Numbered from the stretch's first letter, positions 19,099 through 28,617 are shown. The stretch: DNA of 64,000 nucleotides from Flavobacterium frigoris (GCF_900111075.1 NZ_FOFZ01000003.1:248001-312000), one strand, 5' to 3'. A program made the numbers and translations. Notes: a model not told the origin generated them from the letters alone.

Positions 19099-19608
19099 AT
19101 GATTACAATAGCAACACTACAAGACGTTTCGGACTTAAATAAATTAATCAATTCAGGATACCGAGGGGAATATTCCAAAAAAGGATGGACCACCGAAGCC
19201 AACATATTAGAAGGTAGCCGAACGAACGAAGCCGAACTGAAGGAAATTATTGGTACCAATAAAAATACGTTGCTAAAATTCACGGAGGACAACCAGATTA
19301 TTGGTTGTGTTTTGTTGGTCGAAAAAGAACAACAATTGTATTTAGGCATGTTGACGGTATCACCGGAATTACAAAATAGCGGAATTGGAAAAAAATTATT
19401 ACAACAGGCCGAAGTTCATGCACAAACATTAGACTTGTCTAAAATTGTAATGACAGTGATCTCAATTAGAACGGAGTTAATTAACTGGTACAAACGCCAC
19501 GGTTATGTGGATACAGGTGATCGTGAACCTTTCCCAGTAAGCGATATTCATATTTCAATCGTAGAACAGCCTTTAGAGTTTATCGTTTTAGAAAAAAAGA
19601 TAAATTAA
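19099..19608 (+). CDS. GNAT-family N-acetyltransferase
   Basis: A 169-aa acyl-CoA-dependent N-acetyltransferase. The acetyl-CoA pyrophosphate loop is seen in LTVSPELQNSGIGKKLLQQAE (about 92-112, the family Q/RxxGxG/A pattern as QNSGIGK), and the C-terminal strand WYKRHGYVDTGDREPFP is typical. The single gene has its own -7 box. The substrate cannot be inferred. Confidence 0.88.
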   Translation: MITIATLQDVSDLNKLINSGYRGEYSKKGWTTEANILEGSRTNEAELKEIIGTNKNTLLKFTEDNQIIGCVLLVEKEQQLYLGMLTVSPELQNSGIGKKLLQQAEVHAQTLDLSKIVMTVISIRTELINWYKRHGYVDTGDREPFPVSDIHISIVEQPLEFIVLEKKIN

Positions 19609-19767
19609 ATCTACTACTAGAAAAATTGTTACCCCTCTATAGGAAGTAGCGAATACAAACAAAGTGGAATCAAATTTTTCTTTCACCATATAAGTAATCG
19701 AAGTTCATTTAAGTTCGTTAAGAAGAACTACCTCTTTTTAATTATATGGCATGTCTTTAGTTATAAT

Positions 19768-20151
19768 TTACAAAACCATATCTTCAAACAAGCGTTGCGT
19801 TGTTTGTTCTAAATCATCACATAATCCTGGATGTGGTCGCGATGTTTGAATTGCCGAGCTACGCAACGCCGTTAACCAACGAAAACGCGATGGAATATCA
19901 AATTGTGCAATGGGTCCGCCCTGCTTTGTTCCATGTGCTATTTTCTGGAAGGACTCTAGGTTTAATTGCAGTTGTTCCAAATCCAAATCGCCGGAAAACA
20001 GTTGCATCTTTGCAATATCAATAGTGTAAAGCATTTTTATAAACTTCGCTTTTTTGCAAAAAATAATAATCCCCACATTGAGGAACTCTTCACGCTCTAC
20101 CCTTGGTACAACACGGATTACCGAGTACTCATATAAGTGCTTCTCTTGCAT
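19768..20151 (-). CDS. DUF3037 protein, partner of a HipA-like kinase
   Basis: A 127-aa protein with the DUF3037 signature YSVIRVVPRVEREEFLNVGIIIFC near the N terminus and a Pro/His-rich region later (TSRPHPGLCDD). Its function is unknown. Its start overlaps the end of the upstream HipA-like gene by 23 bp, so the two are translationally coupled. DUF3037 genes are recurrent neighbours of HipA-family kinases (from memory), which suggests a joint role. Confidence 0.8.
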   Translation of the reverse strand: MQEKHLYEYSVIRVVPRVEREEFLNVGIIIFCKKAKFIKMLYTIDIAKMQLFSGDLDLEQLQLNLESFQKIAHGTKQGGPIAQFDIPSRFRWLTALRSSAIQTSRPHPGLCDDLEQTTQRLFEDMVL

Positions 20152-20923
20152 TTTGGGCTTCTTTAATGAAAATTTGAGAATGGTTCAGGCGCATCGATAA
20201 AAATTGAAAGTAGACTTCACGTACCGCCTCAGGGCTTTCGTCCGTATCTTGCCAGTCCAGCCATTCCAGAGGAATAAGATCTACTATCGATTGCAAGGTT
20301 TCTGTCGTTAAAAGAGTTTTGAATAAAGCATCTGCTTCTTGCAACATCGAAGCTTTCGGCAACAATACATGGTCTTTAATAAGCGCAAACGGGCTTTGGG
20401 CGTGTTTCTCCCAATTAGTCCAAGAGTGATGAAAGTAAAAACTTGCGCCATGATCTATCAGCCATAACTCTTTGTGCCAGATCAGCATATTGGTATTCCT
20501 AAAGGTTCGATCGACATTAGTGATAAAAGCATCTAACCAAACAATCTGCGAAGCCAGCTTAGCATCTACTACTGTGACCACAGGATCAAAATTGATAGCT
20601 CCTGAAAGAAAATGTAACGCTAAATTGAGTCCTTGACTTCCTTGCAACAAATCCTGAATTTCCTCATCGGCTTCCGTACGACCAAAGGCTTCATCGAGAT
20701 TTGCATACACTAGCTCGGGAATTTGTAACTTTAAAACACGAGCAATCTCCCCTCCTATCAATTCAGCGATTAAGGCTTTCACCCCATGACCGGCTCCCTT
20801 GAACTTTAAAACATATTTAAAATCATCATCGGCTTCTGCCAAAGCTGGTAAAGAACCACCTTCGCGCAAAGGCGTAATGTATCGGGTAACATTTACAGTT
20901 CTAAGATTGAAGTTGCTTTTCAT
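20129..20923 (-). CDS. HipA-family kinase-like protein
   Basis: A 264-aa protein with the kinase elements of HipA-like proteins: a Gly-rich loop FKGAGHGVKALIAELIGGEIA (about 42-62), a catalytic segment DAFITNVDRTFRNTNML with the Asp-Arg-Asn pattern, and a metal-binding LIDHGASF. It lacks the N-terminal subdomain of E. coli HipA and has no HipB-type antitoxin next to it. The overlap with DUF3037 suggests a different system from hipBA. A TAAGTTTG -7 box lies upstream. The target is unknown. Confidence 0.8.
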   Translation of the reverse strand: MKSNFNLRTVNVTRYITPLREGGSLPALAEADDDFKYVLKFKGAGHGVKALIAELIGGEIARVLKLQIPELVYANLDEAFGRTEADEEIQDLLQGSQGLNLALHFLSGAINFDPVVTVVDAKLASQIVWLDAFITNVDRTFRNTNMLIWHKELWLIDHGASFYFHHSWTNWEKHAQSPFALIKDHVLLPKASMLQEADALFKTLLTTETLQSIVDLIPLEWLDWQDTDESPEAVREVYFQFLSMRLNHSQIFIKEAQNAREALI

Positions 20924-20943
20924 ATTCGGAATTTACTGAGGTA

Positions 20944-20951
20944 CAAACTTA
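20944..20951 (-). promoter_or_regulatory. -7 element of the HipA-like/DUF3037 pair
   Basis: On the minus strand the sequence reads TAAGTTTG, an exact TAnnTTTG match about 20 bp before the ATG at 20923. Confidence 0.45.
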
Positions 20952-21077
20952 CAAATAAGTAGGACTAAATTAATACATGTTTCAAATAATGATTTTCTTC
21001 TATGCCTCAATAACTCGTTCTTGGTATAATAAGATTCCTCCTTCGTCGGAATGATATTTTTGCGTTTAAAACAATAA

Positions 21078-21929
21078 TTACTCCAAATTTTCTAAACTTA
21101 AATATGCTTTTCCAATAGTCAAAATAATATCGGATGCGAGAAACGATTGATATCCCGTTTCTGGCAAAGCGATATCGGCCGTTAAACCATGTAAATAAAC
21201 TCCCAAAATAGCTGCATCAATAGGTTCATAGGATTGTGCCAGTAAACTCGTAATTATTCCGGTTAAGACATCCCCGCTTCCGGCTGTGGCCAAAGCGGCA
21301 TTCCCTGTGGTGTTCCTATACACCGTTTCGGCATCAATAATATGCGTTGGCGCTCCTTTCATGACCACAATCACATCATAATGCAACGAAAACGCAATTG
21401 TTTTCTCGAATTTATCTTCCTCTGAATCCCATTCACCTATTAGTCGTTCCAGCTCTTTAGGATGCGGTGTTAGTATCGTTTTTGAAGGTAATAACGTAAG
21501 CCAAGATCTATTTTTTGATAAAATATTCAATGCATCAGCATCTACTACTAATGGAATGTTGTTGGTTATCAAGAATTCATGCAGCGCTTTTTGCGTTGGT
21601 TCCTCCTGCCCCATTCCAGGACCAATTCCTACTGCCTGCGGTTTGATGTCGAATGCAATCGCCGAGAGGTATTTTTTCTCTACATCCGTTAAAACCATGG
21701 CTTCGGGAATAGCTATTTGCACAATTTGGTAGCCGCATTTAGGAACAAAAGCCGTTACTAAGCCACAACCCGTTCTCAAAGATCCTTTTGAAGCTAGTAC
21801 TGCTGCGCCTATTTTACCATAACTTCCCGCAATAATTAGCGCATGTCCTTGAATGCCTTTGTGCGTATGTGCATCAATTGGTTTGTAACGTTTGAGTATT
21901 TCGTTTTGGTCAATGTATATAGGACTCAT
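21078..21929 (-). CDS. nnrD: ADP/ATP-dependent NAD(P)H-hydrate dehydratase
   Basis: Repairs hydrated NADH/NADPH. It is a ribokinase-like enzyme with [16 protein letters not shown], the GIGPGMG loop, [11 protein letters not shown] and the ATP-site [17 protein letters not shown] motif. Start ATG at 21929 ([15 protein letters not shown]) is chosen, because the upstream in-frame extension (20 residues, very Lys/Asn-rich) is not conserved-looking. The protein lacks the N-terminal NAD(P)HX epimerase (NnrE) half found in bifunctional enzymes, so an epimerase would have to be encoded elsewhere. Confidence 0.88.
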   Translation of the reverse strand: MSPIYIDQNEILKRYKPIDAHTHKGIQGHALIIAGSYGKIGAAVLASKGSLRTGCGLVTAFVPKCGYQIVQIAIPEAMVLTDVEKKYLSAIAFDIKPQAVGIGPGMGQEEPTQKALHEFLITNNIPLVVDADALNILSKNRSWLTLLPSKTILTPHPKELERLIGEWDSEEDKFEKTIAFSLHYDVIVVMKGAPTHIIDAETVYRNTTGNAALATAGSGDVLTGIITSLLAQSYEPIDAAILGVYLHGLTADIALPETGYQSFLASDIILTIGKAYLSLENLE

Positions 21930-22165
21930 CTGATCATTTTTTTGTTTAAAATTACGTTTTTTATCTGAAACAGATTCGTTCTGAATCACGAAATTGCCTA
22001 GCCCAGATAGAAATGGAAATCCTTTTACTTTTATATTTAAAAAGTAAAAGATTGCAATGGATAGCTGAAAATAGCTCCTAAAAACTATTGAATTTACATA
22101 AATAATGCCTTAAATATGATAATTTTTGAATAAATTAGCCACTTCAAATTTTATATACACACACA

Positions 22166-23248
22166 ATGAAAAATACTGCGCTTACGCACATACACGAGAG
22201 TTTGGGAGCAAAAATGCTTCCGTTTGCTGGATACAATATGCCTATTTTATATGAAGGAGTGAATGCTGAACATGAAACGGTACGGAATGCTGTAGGTGTT
22301 TTTGATGTTTCACACATGGGAGAATTCTTGCTTTCGGGACCAAATGCTTTGGCTTTGATCCAAAAAGTGACTTCAAACGATGCTTCTGTATTGACAATAG
22401 GAAGAGCACAATATTCTTGTTTGCCAAACGATAAAGGTGGTGTTGTAGATGATTTAATTATTTATAAGATAAAAGAAGAGCAGTATTTGCTGGTTGTAAA
22501 CGCATCTAATATTGACAAAGACTGGGATTGGATTTCGGCTCATAATGATTTAGGAGTGGATATGAAAAACATTTCTGAAGACTATTCATTATTAGCAATC
22601 CAAGGACCAAAAGCAGTTGAAGCGATGCAAGCCTTGTCTTCCATTGATTTGGCAGCTATCAAATACTATCATTTTGAAGTAGCTGATTTTGCAGGAATTG
22701 ATAATGTGATAATCTCTGCAACAGGTTACACTGGTTCAGGAGGTTTTGAAATTTATTGTAAAAATACCGAAGTAGAACAAATCTGGAATAAGGTTTTTGA
22801 AGCTGGAGCGGCATACGGAATCAAACCAATTGGTTTAGCGGCACGTGATACTTTGCGTCTTGAAATGGGTTTCTGTTTGTACGGAAATGATATTAGCGAC
22901 ACCACTTCTCCACTTGAGGCTGGGTTGGGTTGGATTACTAAATTCACCAAAGAGTTTACCAACTCGGAGAATTTGAAAAAACAAAAAGAAGAAGGAGTTA
23001 CTAGAAAATTAGTTGCTTTTGAAATGCAAGAGCGTGCTGTACCTAGACATGACTACGAAATCGTGGACGGAACGGGAGCTGTAATCGGGATTGTAACTTC
23101 AGGAACAATGTCTCCATCGATGAATAAAGGAATTGGATTGGGTTATGTAACTGTAGCGAATAGCGCCATGGATAACGACATCTATATTCGCATCAGAAAA
23201 AATGATGTTCCTGCTAAGGTGGTAAAATTGCCATTCTACAAGAAATAA
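22166..23248 (+). CDS. gcvT: Glycine cleavage system T protein (aminomethyltransferase)
   Basis: Transfers the methylene of H-protein-bound aminomethyl to tetrahydrofolate, releasing ammonia. Typical blocks are [30 protein letters not shown], the folate-binding region with [12 protein letters not shown], and [13 protein letters not shown]. The C-terminal barrel has [21 protein letters not shown]. The length of 360 aa is normal. It is monocistronic between divergent nnrD and a long terminator; gcvH and gcvP are not in the window. Confidence 0.96.
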   Translation: MKNTALTHIHESLGAKMLPFAGYNMPILYEGVNAEHETVRNAVGVFDVSHMGEFLLSGPNALALIQKVTSNDASVLTIGRAQYSCLPNDKGGVVDDLIIYKIKEEQYLLVVNASNIDKDWDWISAHNDLGVDMKNISEDYSLLAIQGPKAVEAMQALSSIDLAAIKYYHFEVADFAGIDNVIISATGYTGSGGFEIYCKNTEVEQIWNKVFEAGAAYGIKPIGLAARDTLRLEMGFCLYGNDISDTTSPLEAGLGWITKFTKEFTNSENLKKQKEEGVTRKLVAFEMQERAVPRHDYEIVDGTGAVIGIVTSGTMSPSMNKGIGLGYVTVANSAMDNDIYIRIRKNDVPAKVVKLPFYKK

Positions 23249-23265
23249 ATCAGAATTTATTCTAT

Positions 23266-23339
23266 AACCGCTTATTTGCAAATTTTTCATTACATCCTTT
23301 CGGGTGTTTTCAAAAATTAGTGAATGAGCGGTTTTTTTT
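23266..23339 (+). terminator. Long terminator of gcvT
   Basis: A large compound stem pairs AACCGCT (23266-23272) with AGCGGTT (23327-23333), AATTTTT with AAAAATT inside it, and is followed by a T run. It is 18 bp past the gcvT stop. Confidence 0.8.
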
Positions 23340-23393
23340 ATAATATGTTTCCGTCTATAACGTAAAATTTTATACTAGTACTTTTTATAAAAC

Positions 23394-23475
23394 AGTCCAA
23401 TTGTCAGTTCGAGCGGAGTCGAGAACCACTATTGCATTTCGACTCCGCTCGATGTGACAAAAATTAGTTTGGACT
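23394..23475. repeat. Nested palindromic dispersed repeat
   Basis: An outer pair AGTCCAA / TTGGACT (23394-23400, 23469-23475) encloses TTGTCA / TGACAA and a long inner pair CGAGCGGAGTCGA / TCGACTCCGCTCG. It lies between gcvT and the S41 protease. I recall such CGAGCGGAGTCGA palindromes as widely scattered in Flavobacteriia; only one copy is in this window. Confidence 0.8.
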
Positions 23476-23606
23476 ATATTGTACTTGTTTTTGGTATTAG
23501 ATTTAAATAGTCATGAAAAATTAGCTGTAATCCAGTGCTTTACGTAACTTTATATTTCATAAAAATCGCTTACTTTTTAGCTTTTTTCGAAATTAATAAA
23601 GTGGAG

Positions 23607-25643
23607 ATGAAAATAATTTCACTGGTCTTCTTGCTAACTTCTTTTTCACTTTTCGCCCAAAGTGATACTAAAACATGTGTTTTACTTTCTAAAATGAATA
23701 CGCTCATTCAAAGCGAACATATTCAACCAAAACCAATAGACGATAGCTTATCCATTTTTGTGTTTGACAACTTTATTGACGCGCTAGATCCTTCCCGAAA
23801 TATTTTACTAAAATCAGAATACGAAGTGCTTTCCCATAAATACCGTTTGGAACTAGATGATTTAATTCATGCCAACGATTGTTCTTTCCTGTCTGACATT
23901 GTCACGGTATACAAGGCCGCACTTATGAGAAATAGAGTTATTTTAGAAAAAATGAAGAATGACACCATCGGTTATAACGTAAAAGATACGATTCGGTTTT
24001 ATAAAAAAGCATTCCCTTTTTACCTAGAAGAAAATCAAGTAGAAAAAGCCTTGAGAAAAAAAATAAAATATGAAATTCTTGATGATATTGTTTCTCAGAA
24101 CAACAATTTAGACACAATATCAGCTTCGTTCAATATTTTAGAAGCAGTATCAAAAAACCTAATTATAGCAAATGAAATTTGCAAAATAAATGTGGTTTTG
24201 CAAAAAGAATCTGGTTTTGAAGAAAATCTTTTGGATAATTTTTGCAGTTATTTCGACCCACATACTGCCTATTTCAATGTCGATACCAAGTCCAGTTTTG
24301 TGGCTTCGTTATCAAAAGAGCAGCTATCACTAGGGATGAACGTAAGTTTGAACGACCGTAATGAAATTATTATTATTAAAATGAACCCCAATGGTCCTGC
24401 CTTTCAAACTGGAGGAATTAAAAAAGGAGATCAAATAATTGCTGTTTCCAACCTTAAAGAAACATTACAAGTTTCCTGTGTTACCCTAGAATCTATTTCG
24501 AATATGATCCTTTCTGATTCCAATAAGAAAATCCTACTAACTCTGAGAAGAAACTCTGGTAAAAACTTTGAGGTACTGGTAGAAAAAAAACGTTTAAAAG
24601 ACGATGCCAATGTCGTTTATAGTTTTATTATTGCGAATAATAAACGGAACTACGGCTATGTAAAAATTCCTAGCTTTTACTCGGACTTTGAAGGCAACAG
24701 CGGCAAAGGCTGCGCAGATGATACAGCACTAGAAGTTCTAAAACTCCAGAAAGACTCTATTCAAGGTGTTATTATTGATCTAATTGACAATGGAGGAGGC
24801 TCCATAGAAGAAGCTATAAAACTTGCGGGAATGTTTATTGACACCGGCCCTGTCTCCATTTTCTTGGACAATAAAAAAGCACAAACTATTGTAAATGACC
24901 CTTATCCGGGGATGATTTACAAGGACCCGATAGTGATCCTAATAAACGGAAATTCAGCTTCAGCAAGTGAGTTTTTTGCCTCAGCATTACAAGACTACAA
25001 CCGCGCGCTATTGATGGGAGGCGCGACTTTGGGAAAAGCAACCATGCAATCTATAGTGCCATTAGAACCAAATGACGCGGAAAACTTTGTAAAAATAAGC
25101 ACTCATAAATTTTATCGGATTACCGGAAAAAGTAATCAAGCTATTGGAATTATTCCTAATGTACTAGTTCCCGAAATTTATGAAAGTATCTATTCTAAGG
25201 AATGTAACAATCCTACTGCTTTTATAAATGACAGTATTGTAGCTAATCTTGTTTATAAGGAATACTTAAAAAATAGTGTTATAGCAAAAATCGTTAAAAA
25301 AAGTAACGATAGAATTGCCGTTAATTCCAATTTTAATGAAGCAAAAAAAATCAATAAAAAAATTGACGCTTTAATAAAGACCCCAAAATTACCTAGACCA
25401 GTGACAATAGACACAATAATTAAAGACCAATCTGAAATCAATGCGATGTGGAAGGAAATTACTGCATTCGATACAAAAAGTAACAATTTGTTTATTCATA
25501 ATTCAAAACTCAATAATTATCTATTGACAATTAACCCTTCGGAAAGAGCCAATAATGAATTCCAACTGGAGGAATTGAAAAAAAGCCACTATTTAAATGA
25601 AGCTATTGCGATAATTAATGATTTAAATAGCGCTAAAAAATAG
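23607..25643 (+). CDS. Carboxy-terminal processing peptidase (S41, Tsp/Prc-like)
   Basis: Periplasmic serine protease of the Tsp/Prc group. From ATG 23607 (MKIISLVFLLTSFSLFAQ) it has a signal peptide, an N-terminal Tsp-type helical domain (DNFIDALDPSRNILLKSEY), a PDZ domain (about 235-330; MNPNGPAFQTGGIKKGDQI), and an S41 core with the serine motif GNSASASEFFASALQDYNRA near 449-468 and the base Lys in LGKATMQ near 477. The 24 codons upstream of this ATG are rejected because they would precede the signal peptide. The protein is shorter than a full E. coli Prc but has all catalytic blocks. Its substrate is unknown. Confidence 0.9.
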   Translation: MKIISLVFLLTSFSLFAQSDTKTCVLLSKMNTLIQSEHIQPKPIDDSLSIFVFDNFIDALDPSRNILLKSEYEVLSHKYRLELDDLIHANDCSFLSDIVTVYKAALMRNRVILEKMKNDTIGYNVKDTIRFYKKAFPFYLEENQVEKALRKKIKYEILDDIVSQNNNLDTISASFNILEAVSKNLIIANEICKINVVLQKESGFEENLLDNFCSYFDPHTAYFNVDTKSSFVASLSKEQLSLGMNVSLNDRNEIIIIKMNPNGPAFQTGGIKKGDQIIAVSNLKETLQVSCVTLESISNMILSDSNKKILLTLRRNSGKNFEVLVEKKRLKDDANVVYSFIIANNKRNYGYVKIPSFYSDFEGNSGKGCADDTALEVLKLQKDSIQGVIIDLIDNGGGSIEEAIKLAGMFIDTGPVSIFLDNKKAQTIVNDPYPGMIYKDPIVILINGNSASASEFFASALQDYNRALLMGGATLGKATMQSIVPLEPNDAENFVKISTHKFYRITGKSNQAIGIIPNVLVPEIYESIYSKECNNPTAFINDSIVANLVYKEYLKNSVIAKIVKKSNDRIAVNSNFNEAKKINKKIDALIKTPKLPRPVTIDTIIKDQSEINAMWKEITAFDTKSNNLFIHNSKLNNYLLTINPSERANNEFQLEELKKSHYLNEAIAIINDLNSAKK

Positions 25644-25691
25644 TGAAACGAGAATATTACCCTAATTTCACAAAAAGAACAGAAGAGGGTT

Positions 25692-25722
25692 TTGGTAGAA
25701 ATAAGGAATAGCTGTATTTTTG
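25692..25722 (+). promoter_or_regulatory. yebC promoter
   Basis: TTG (25692-25694), 20 nt, then TATTTTTG (25715-25722), a full Bacteroidota consensus 23 bp before ATG 25746. Confidence 0.7.
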
Positions 25723-25745
25723 CAGTTCATTATAATAAATAAGAA

Positions 25746-26459
25746 ATGGGAAGAGCGTTTGAATTTAGAAAAGGGAGAAAAATGAAACGTTGGTCAGCAA
25801 TGGCTAAAGCATTTACAAGAATTGGAAAAGACATCGTAATGGCTGTTAAGGAAGGTGGACCAAATCCTGATGCTAATTCGCGTTTAAGAGCTGTTATCCA
25901 GAATTCAAAGGCCGCAAACATGCCTAAAGAAAATGTAGAACGTGCCATTAAAAAAGCAACTGATAAAGATACCGCTAATTATAAAGAAGTTTTGTTTGAA
26001 GGTTATGCTCCTCATGGGATTGCGCTTTTAATTGAAACGGCTACCGACAATAATAATAGAACTGTTGCCAATGTGAGAAGCTATTTCAATAAATGCAATG
26101 GAACGATGGGAACGCAGGGTTCTGTTGAATTTATGTTTGACCACACTTGTAACTTCCGCATTCTGGCAGACGGACTTGATCCTGAAGAGTTAGAATTAGA
26201 ATTAATCGATTTTGGTGCCGAAGAAGTTTTTGAAGATGAAGACGGAATATTAATTTATGCGCCTTTCAACAGTTTTGGAACGATCCAAAAAGAGCTTGAA
26301 AATCGCAATCTAGAAATCCTCTCTTCTGGTTTTGAAAGAATTCCTCAAAACACGACAAAACTAACAGAAGCCGAAATGGCTGATGTAGAAAAATTGATTG
26401 AAAAAATGGAAGAAGATGATGATGTAATGAACGTTTATCATACCATGGAAGAAGCCTAA
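25746..26459 (+). CDS. yebC: YebC/PmpR/TACO1-family protein
   Basis: A 237-aa member of the YebC family, described as a DNA-binding regulator in some bacteria and as a translation factor for difficult peptide stretches in others. The N terminus MGRAFEFRKGRKMKRWSAM is characteristic of the Bacteroidota branch, and PDANSRLRAVIQNSKAANMP plus EGYAPHGIALLIETATDNNNRT are family hallmarks. It has its own promoter and a UUCG-loop terminator, so it is probably monocistronic. Confidence 0.94.
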   Translation: MGRAFEFRKGRKMKRWSAMAKAFTRIGKDIVMAVKEGGPNPDANSRLRAVIQNSKAANMPKENVERAIKKATDKDTANYKEVLFEGYAPHGIALLIETATDNNNRTVANVRSYFNKCNGTMGTQGSVEFMFDHTCNFRILADGLDPEELELELIDFGAEEVFEDEDGILIYAPFNSFGTIQKELENRNLEILSSGFERIPQNTTKLTEAEMADVEKLIEKMEEDDDVMNVYHTMEEA

Positions 26460-26481
26460 ACTTCATCCAGACCCTATATAA

Positions 26482-26509
26482 AACTCTAGCTTCGGCTGGA
26501 GTTTTTTTT
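26482..26509 (+). terminator. Terminator of yebC
   Basis: A 9-bp stem (26482-26490, 26495-26503, one T-G pair) capped by a stable TTCG loop, then a run of eight Ts. Confidence 0.88.
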
Positions 26510-26541
26510 GTTTCAAATTGTATAATATAAAATTACCCCCC

Positions 26542-27399
26542 ATGTTATTCCTTATTTTAAGCATTTTATGTAGCGTTACGGTAGGCATTATTTTTAAACT
26601 ATCACGCAACTACAACATCAGCGTTATTCAAATTGTCAGCTGGAATTACCTTTTTGCTTTAGTATTGTGTTTCTTTACTTTTAGCCCAGATTTGAACGCC
26701 ATAGATCACACAGCACCGTGGTCCATCTATATCACATTAGGAATTTTGCTACCATTGATATTTATCTTTTTGGCCGCCTCGATAAAACATATGGGAATCG
26801 TAAAAACCGATGCTGCCCAAAGGCTTTCTCTTTTCATACCGCTACTTGCAGCCTGGCTTATTTTTAACGAAGAATTCAATCTATTGAAGATTACGGCTTT
26901 TTTGATAGGCTTTCCTGCCTTATTACTTATCCTTTCTAAACCAGCGGCCAATACCAACAATAAATGGATGTATCCTGCTGCAGTACTCATTGGATTTGGA
27001 CTCATAGATATCCTTTTTAAACAAATTGCTTTATACACCAGCCTTCCATTTACGAGTTCGTTATTTGTTATTTTCGCAGTAGCACTAATGCTGATGATTG
27101 CAGTAATCTTGTACGATGTTATCGTTCGAAAAACACGATTAACAGCCATCAATATTCTTTTTGGTGGATTAGTAGGTGCTTTTAACTTTGGGAATATCCT
27201 TTTCTATCTAAAAGCACATCAAGCTTTTGCTGACAATCCCTCGACGGTTTTCGCGGCAATGAATATGGGTGTTATTATTCTGGGGAGTCTTTTGGGTATT
27301 CTCGTTTTTAAAGAAAAAATGAGTAAACGAAACTATGTGGGTCTTGCATTGGCATTAATTTCTATTGTACTGATTGCGCTTTCGCAAATGGATGTTTAG
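26542..27399 (+). CDS. DMT/EamA-family transporter
   Basis: An integral membrane protein with about ten hydrophobic segments and the double-EamA layout: GIVKTDAAQRLSLFIPLLAAW in the first half and NMGVIILGSLLGILVFKEKMSKRNYVGLALALISI in the second. Start at ATG 26542 (MLFLILSIL); the eight upstream residues begin with TTG. Substrate cannot be inferred. It is the last core gene before the parDE stretch. Confidence 0.84.
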   Translation: MLFLILSILCSVTVGIIFKLSRNYNISVIQIVSWNYLFALVLCFFTFSPDLNAIDHTAPWSIYITLGILLPLIFIFLAASIKHMGIVKTDAAQRLSLFIPLLAAWLIFNEEFNLLKITAFLIGFPALLLILSKPAANTNNKWMYPAAVLIGFGLIDILFKQIALYTSLPFTSSLFVIFAVALMLMIAVILYDVIVRKTRLTAINILFGGLVGAFNFGNILFYLKAHQAFADNPSTVFAAMNMGVIILGSLLGILVFKEKMSKRNYVGLALALISIVLIALSQMDV

Positions 27400-27723
27400 A
27401 ATGCTGTTTTCATGGCTGTGGCCAAAGAAGGTTGAAAAGCCTTATTTTCAATTTTAGCATCTCTAGGATTTATGGAACTTTAAAAATTGGAATATGGATG
27501 AAACGAATTTTAGATAATTATCAATAATATAAAAAAACCGTTTTTATCAGTGTCATCCGTGGCTTTTATTTTTGAGTATGTATTAGCTGACACATCGATC
27601 TATTACTATCAAGCGTACCTTCTTTGTTCATCTTTAATGATGCAACGCACATCTAATTTTTTTGATTTAGTTTACGGGCACGGAACAAATTATTTAGGAA
27701 AGGCTGTTAGCCAGTAGCTTTTT
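27400..27723. other. Intergenic region downstream of the DMT transporter and of parE
   Basis: No gene is seen. GTGTCATCCGTGGC at about 27550-27563 loosely resembles the dispersed repeat of 13277-13291. Just past the parE stop lies GGCTGTTAGCCAG (27706-27718), which resembles the core GCTGTTACAGCCAG found downstream of the gene at 59959. Confidence 0.4.
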
Positions 27724-28023
27724 TTACTCCGCTAATCTATTTTCAATATCCATTCTTTCGTATAAAACTCGTACGACTTCAATTTCATTTGTCTTGTCTT
27801 TTTTGAAGAAAATTAAATGTGATTTTACTTTTGAATATTTATATGATTTTCTAATGTTTTCGGAGTCAAGAGCCATCTCAAAATTAGCTACGATATATTC
27901 AATTTCGTCAATAATTAAGTTATAATATCTATCTGCTTGTTCAACAGACCAATTTTCTGCCGTATAAATCCAAATGTTGTTAATATCTTCTAAAGCCTTT
28001 TCACTAATTATATACGCTGACAT
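27724..28023 (-). CDS. parE: ParE-family toxin
   Basis: A 99-aa RelE/ParE-fold protein with SEKALEDINNIWIYTAENWS at the N terminus and YKYSKVKSHLIFFKKDKTNEIEVVRVLYERMD at the C terminus, as in ParE toxins that act on gyrase. Its ATG overlaps the parD stop by one base (TAATG), so it is translationally coupled to the antitoxin gene. It is the second gene of a two-gene module. Confidence 0.9.
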   Translation of the reverse strand: MSAYIISEKALEDINNIWIYTAENWSVEQADRYYNLIIDEIEYIVANFEMALDSENIRKSYKYSKVKSHLIFFKKDKTNEIEVVRVLYERMDIENRLAE

Positions 28024-28268
28024 TATTTTTGAAAATTAGCTTTTAGCGTTTCTAGATTTATATCGCGGTCAAAATTTCTAATTTTACTACTCTTTTCTCC
28101 CATTTCTAATTCATTTATAAGAGATTTTGCTTTATTTTCTTCTTGCTCAAAAACTCTCAAAGCAGTTCTAACAACTTCACTTACTGAACTATACTTTCCT
28201 GTAGAAATTTGTTCATTAATAAAATTTTCAAAATAGTCTCCTAATAATATCGATGTATTACGTGCCAT
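28023..28268 (-). CDS. parD: ParD-family antitoxin
   Basis: An 81-aa ribbon-helix-helix antitoxin. From ATG 28268 it reads MARNTSILLGDYFENFI, with QISTGKYSSVSEVVRTALR as the RHH core. The longer frame to 28310 would run through the promoter and operator, so the internal ATG is chosen. It precedes parE in the same operon. The C-terminal part (FDRDINLETLKANFQ) is the likely toxin-binding tail. Confidence 0.9.
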   Translation of the reverse strand: MARNTSILLGDYFENFINEQISTGKYSSVSEVVRTALRVFEQEENKAKSLINELEMGEKSSKIRNFDRDINLETLKANFQK

Positions 28269-28279
28269 AATTTTTTTTT

Positions 28280-28310
28280 CAAAGATACCAATAATTGGTA
28301 TTAAATTCAA
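28280..28310 (-). promoter_or_regulatory. parDE promoter with an embedded operator palindrome
   Basis: On the minus strand TTG (28310-28308), 20 nt, then TATCTTTG (28287-28280). A perfect palindrome ATACCAAT-A-ATTGGTAT (28285-28301) fills the spacer and overlaps the -7 box, the expected place for ParD autorepression. Confidence 0.75.
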
Positions 28311-28356
28311 AAAATTTCCTTTTTTACGAAAAAGTTAACGCTAACGTTTTGGCTTT

Positions 28357-28617
28357 GTGTTGCATATTTTGCCCAAACGCTTTGTAAAAATATGTCATTA
28401 TGGTTTTTTGAGTAGCACTTGGAAACGGGAGAAATTAAAGGTTCTACAGGAAAAACTAAAGGTAAAAATACTGGAAAGAGTAGAGAAGAAACCTTTTCTA
28501 CCCAAATGTCCTTGTTGCAAGAGGGATAATTTACATAGAATAGCCGTTTTTGACCAGCGTGGTCCGCCTGCTTGGTATCTTGGCGATAGCCAAAGTTCAG
28601 GTCCCTGTAAAAATTAA
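28357..28617 (+). pseudogene. C-terminal remnant of an IS91-type transposase
   Basis: The frame LHILPKRFVKICHYGFLSS and the CPCCKRDNLHRIAVFDQRGPP block match, from memory, the C-terminal end of IS91/Y2-type transposases of Bacteroidota. The catalytic tyrosine part and all of the N-terminal two thirds are missing, so this is a broken copy. It has no RBS or start of its own; the apparent start is internal. It sits between parDE and the barrel receptor gene. Confidence 0.7.

Noticed and set aside
26542..27399. The minus-strand ORF 26727-27152 inside the transporter gene
   Set aside because: It is an antisense shadow with no conserved features; the transporter frame explains the sequence.
28357..28617. 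An intact small protein gene at the transposase remnant
   Set aside because: The frame is the tail of a transposase, its apparent start is a TTG inside conserved sequence, and no own signals are seen.
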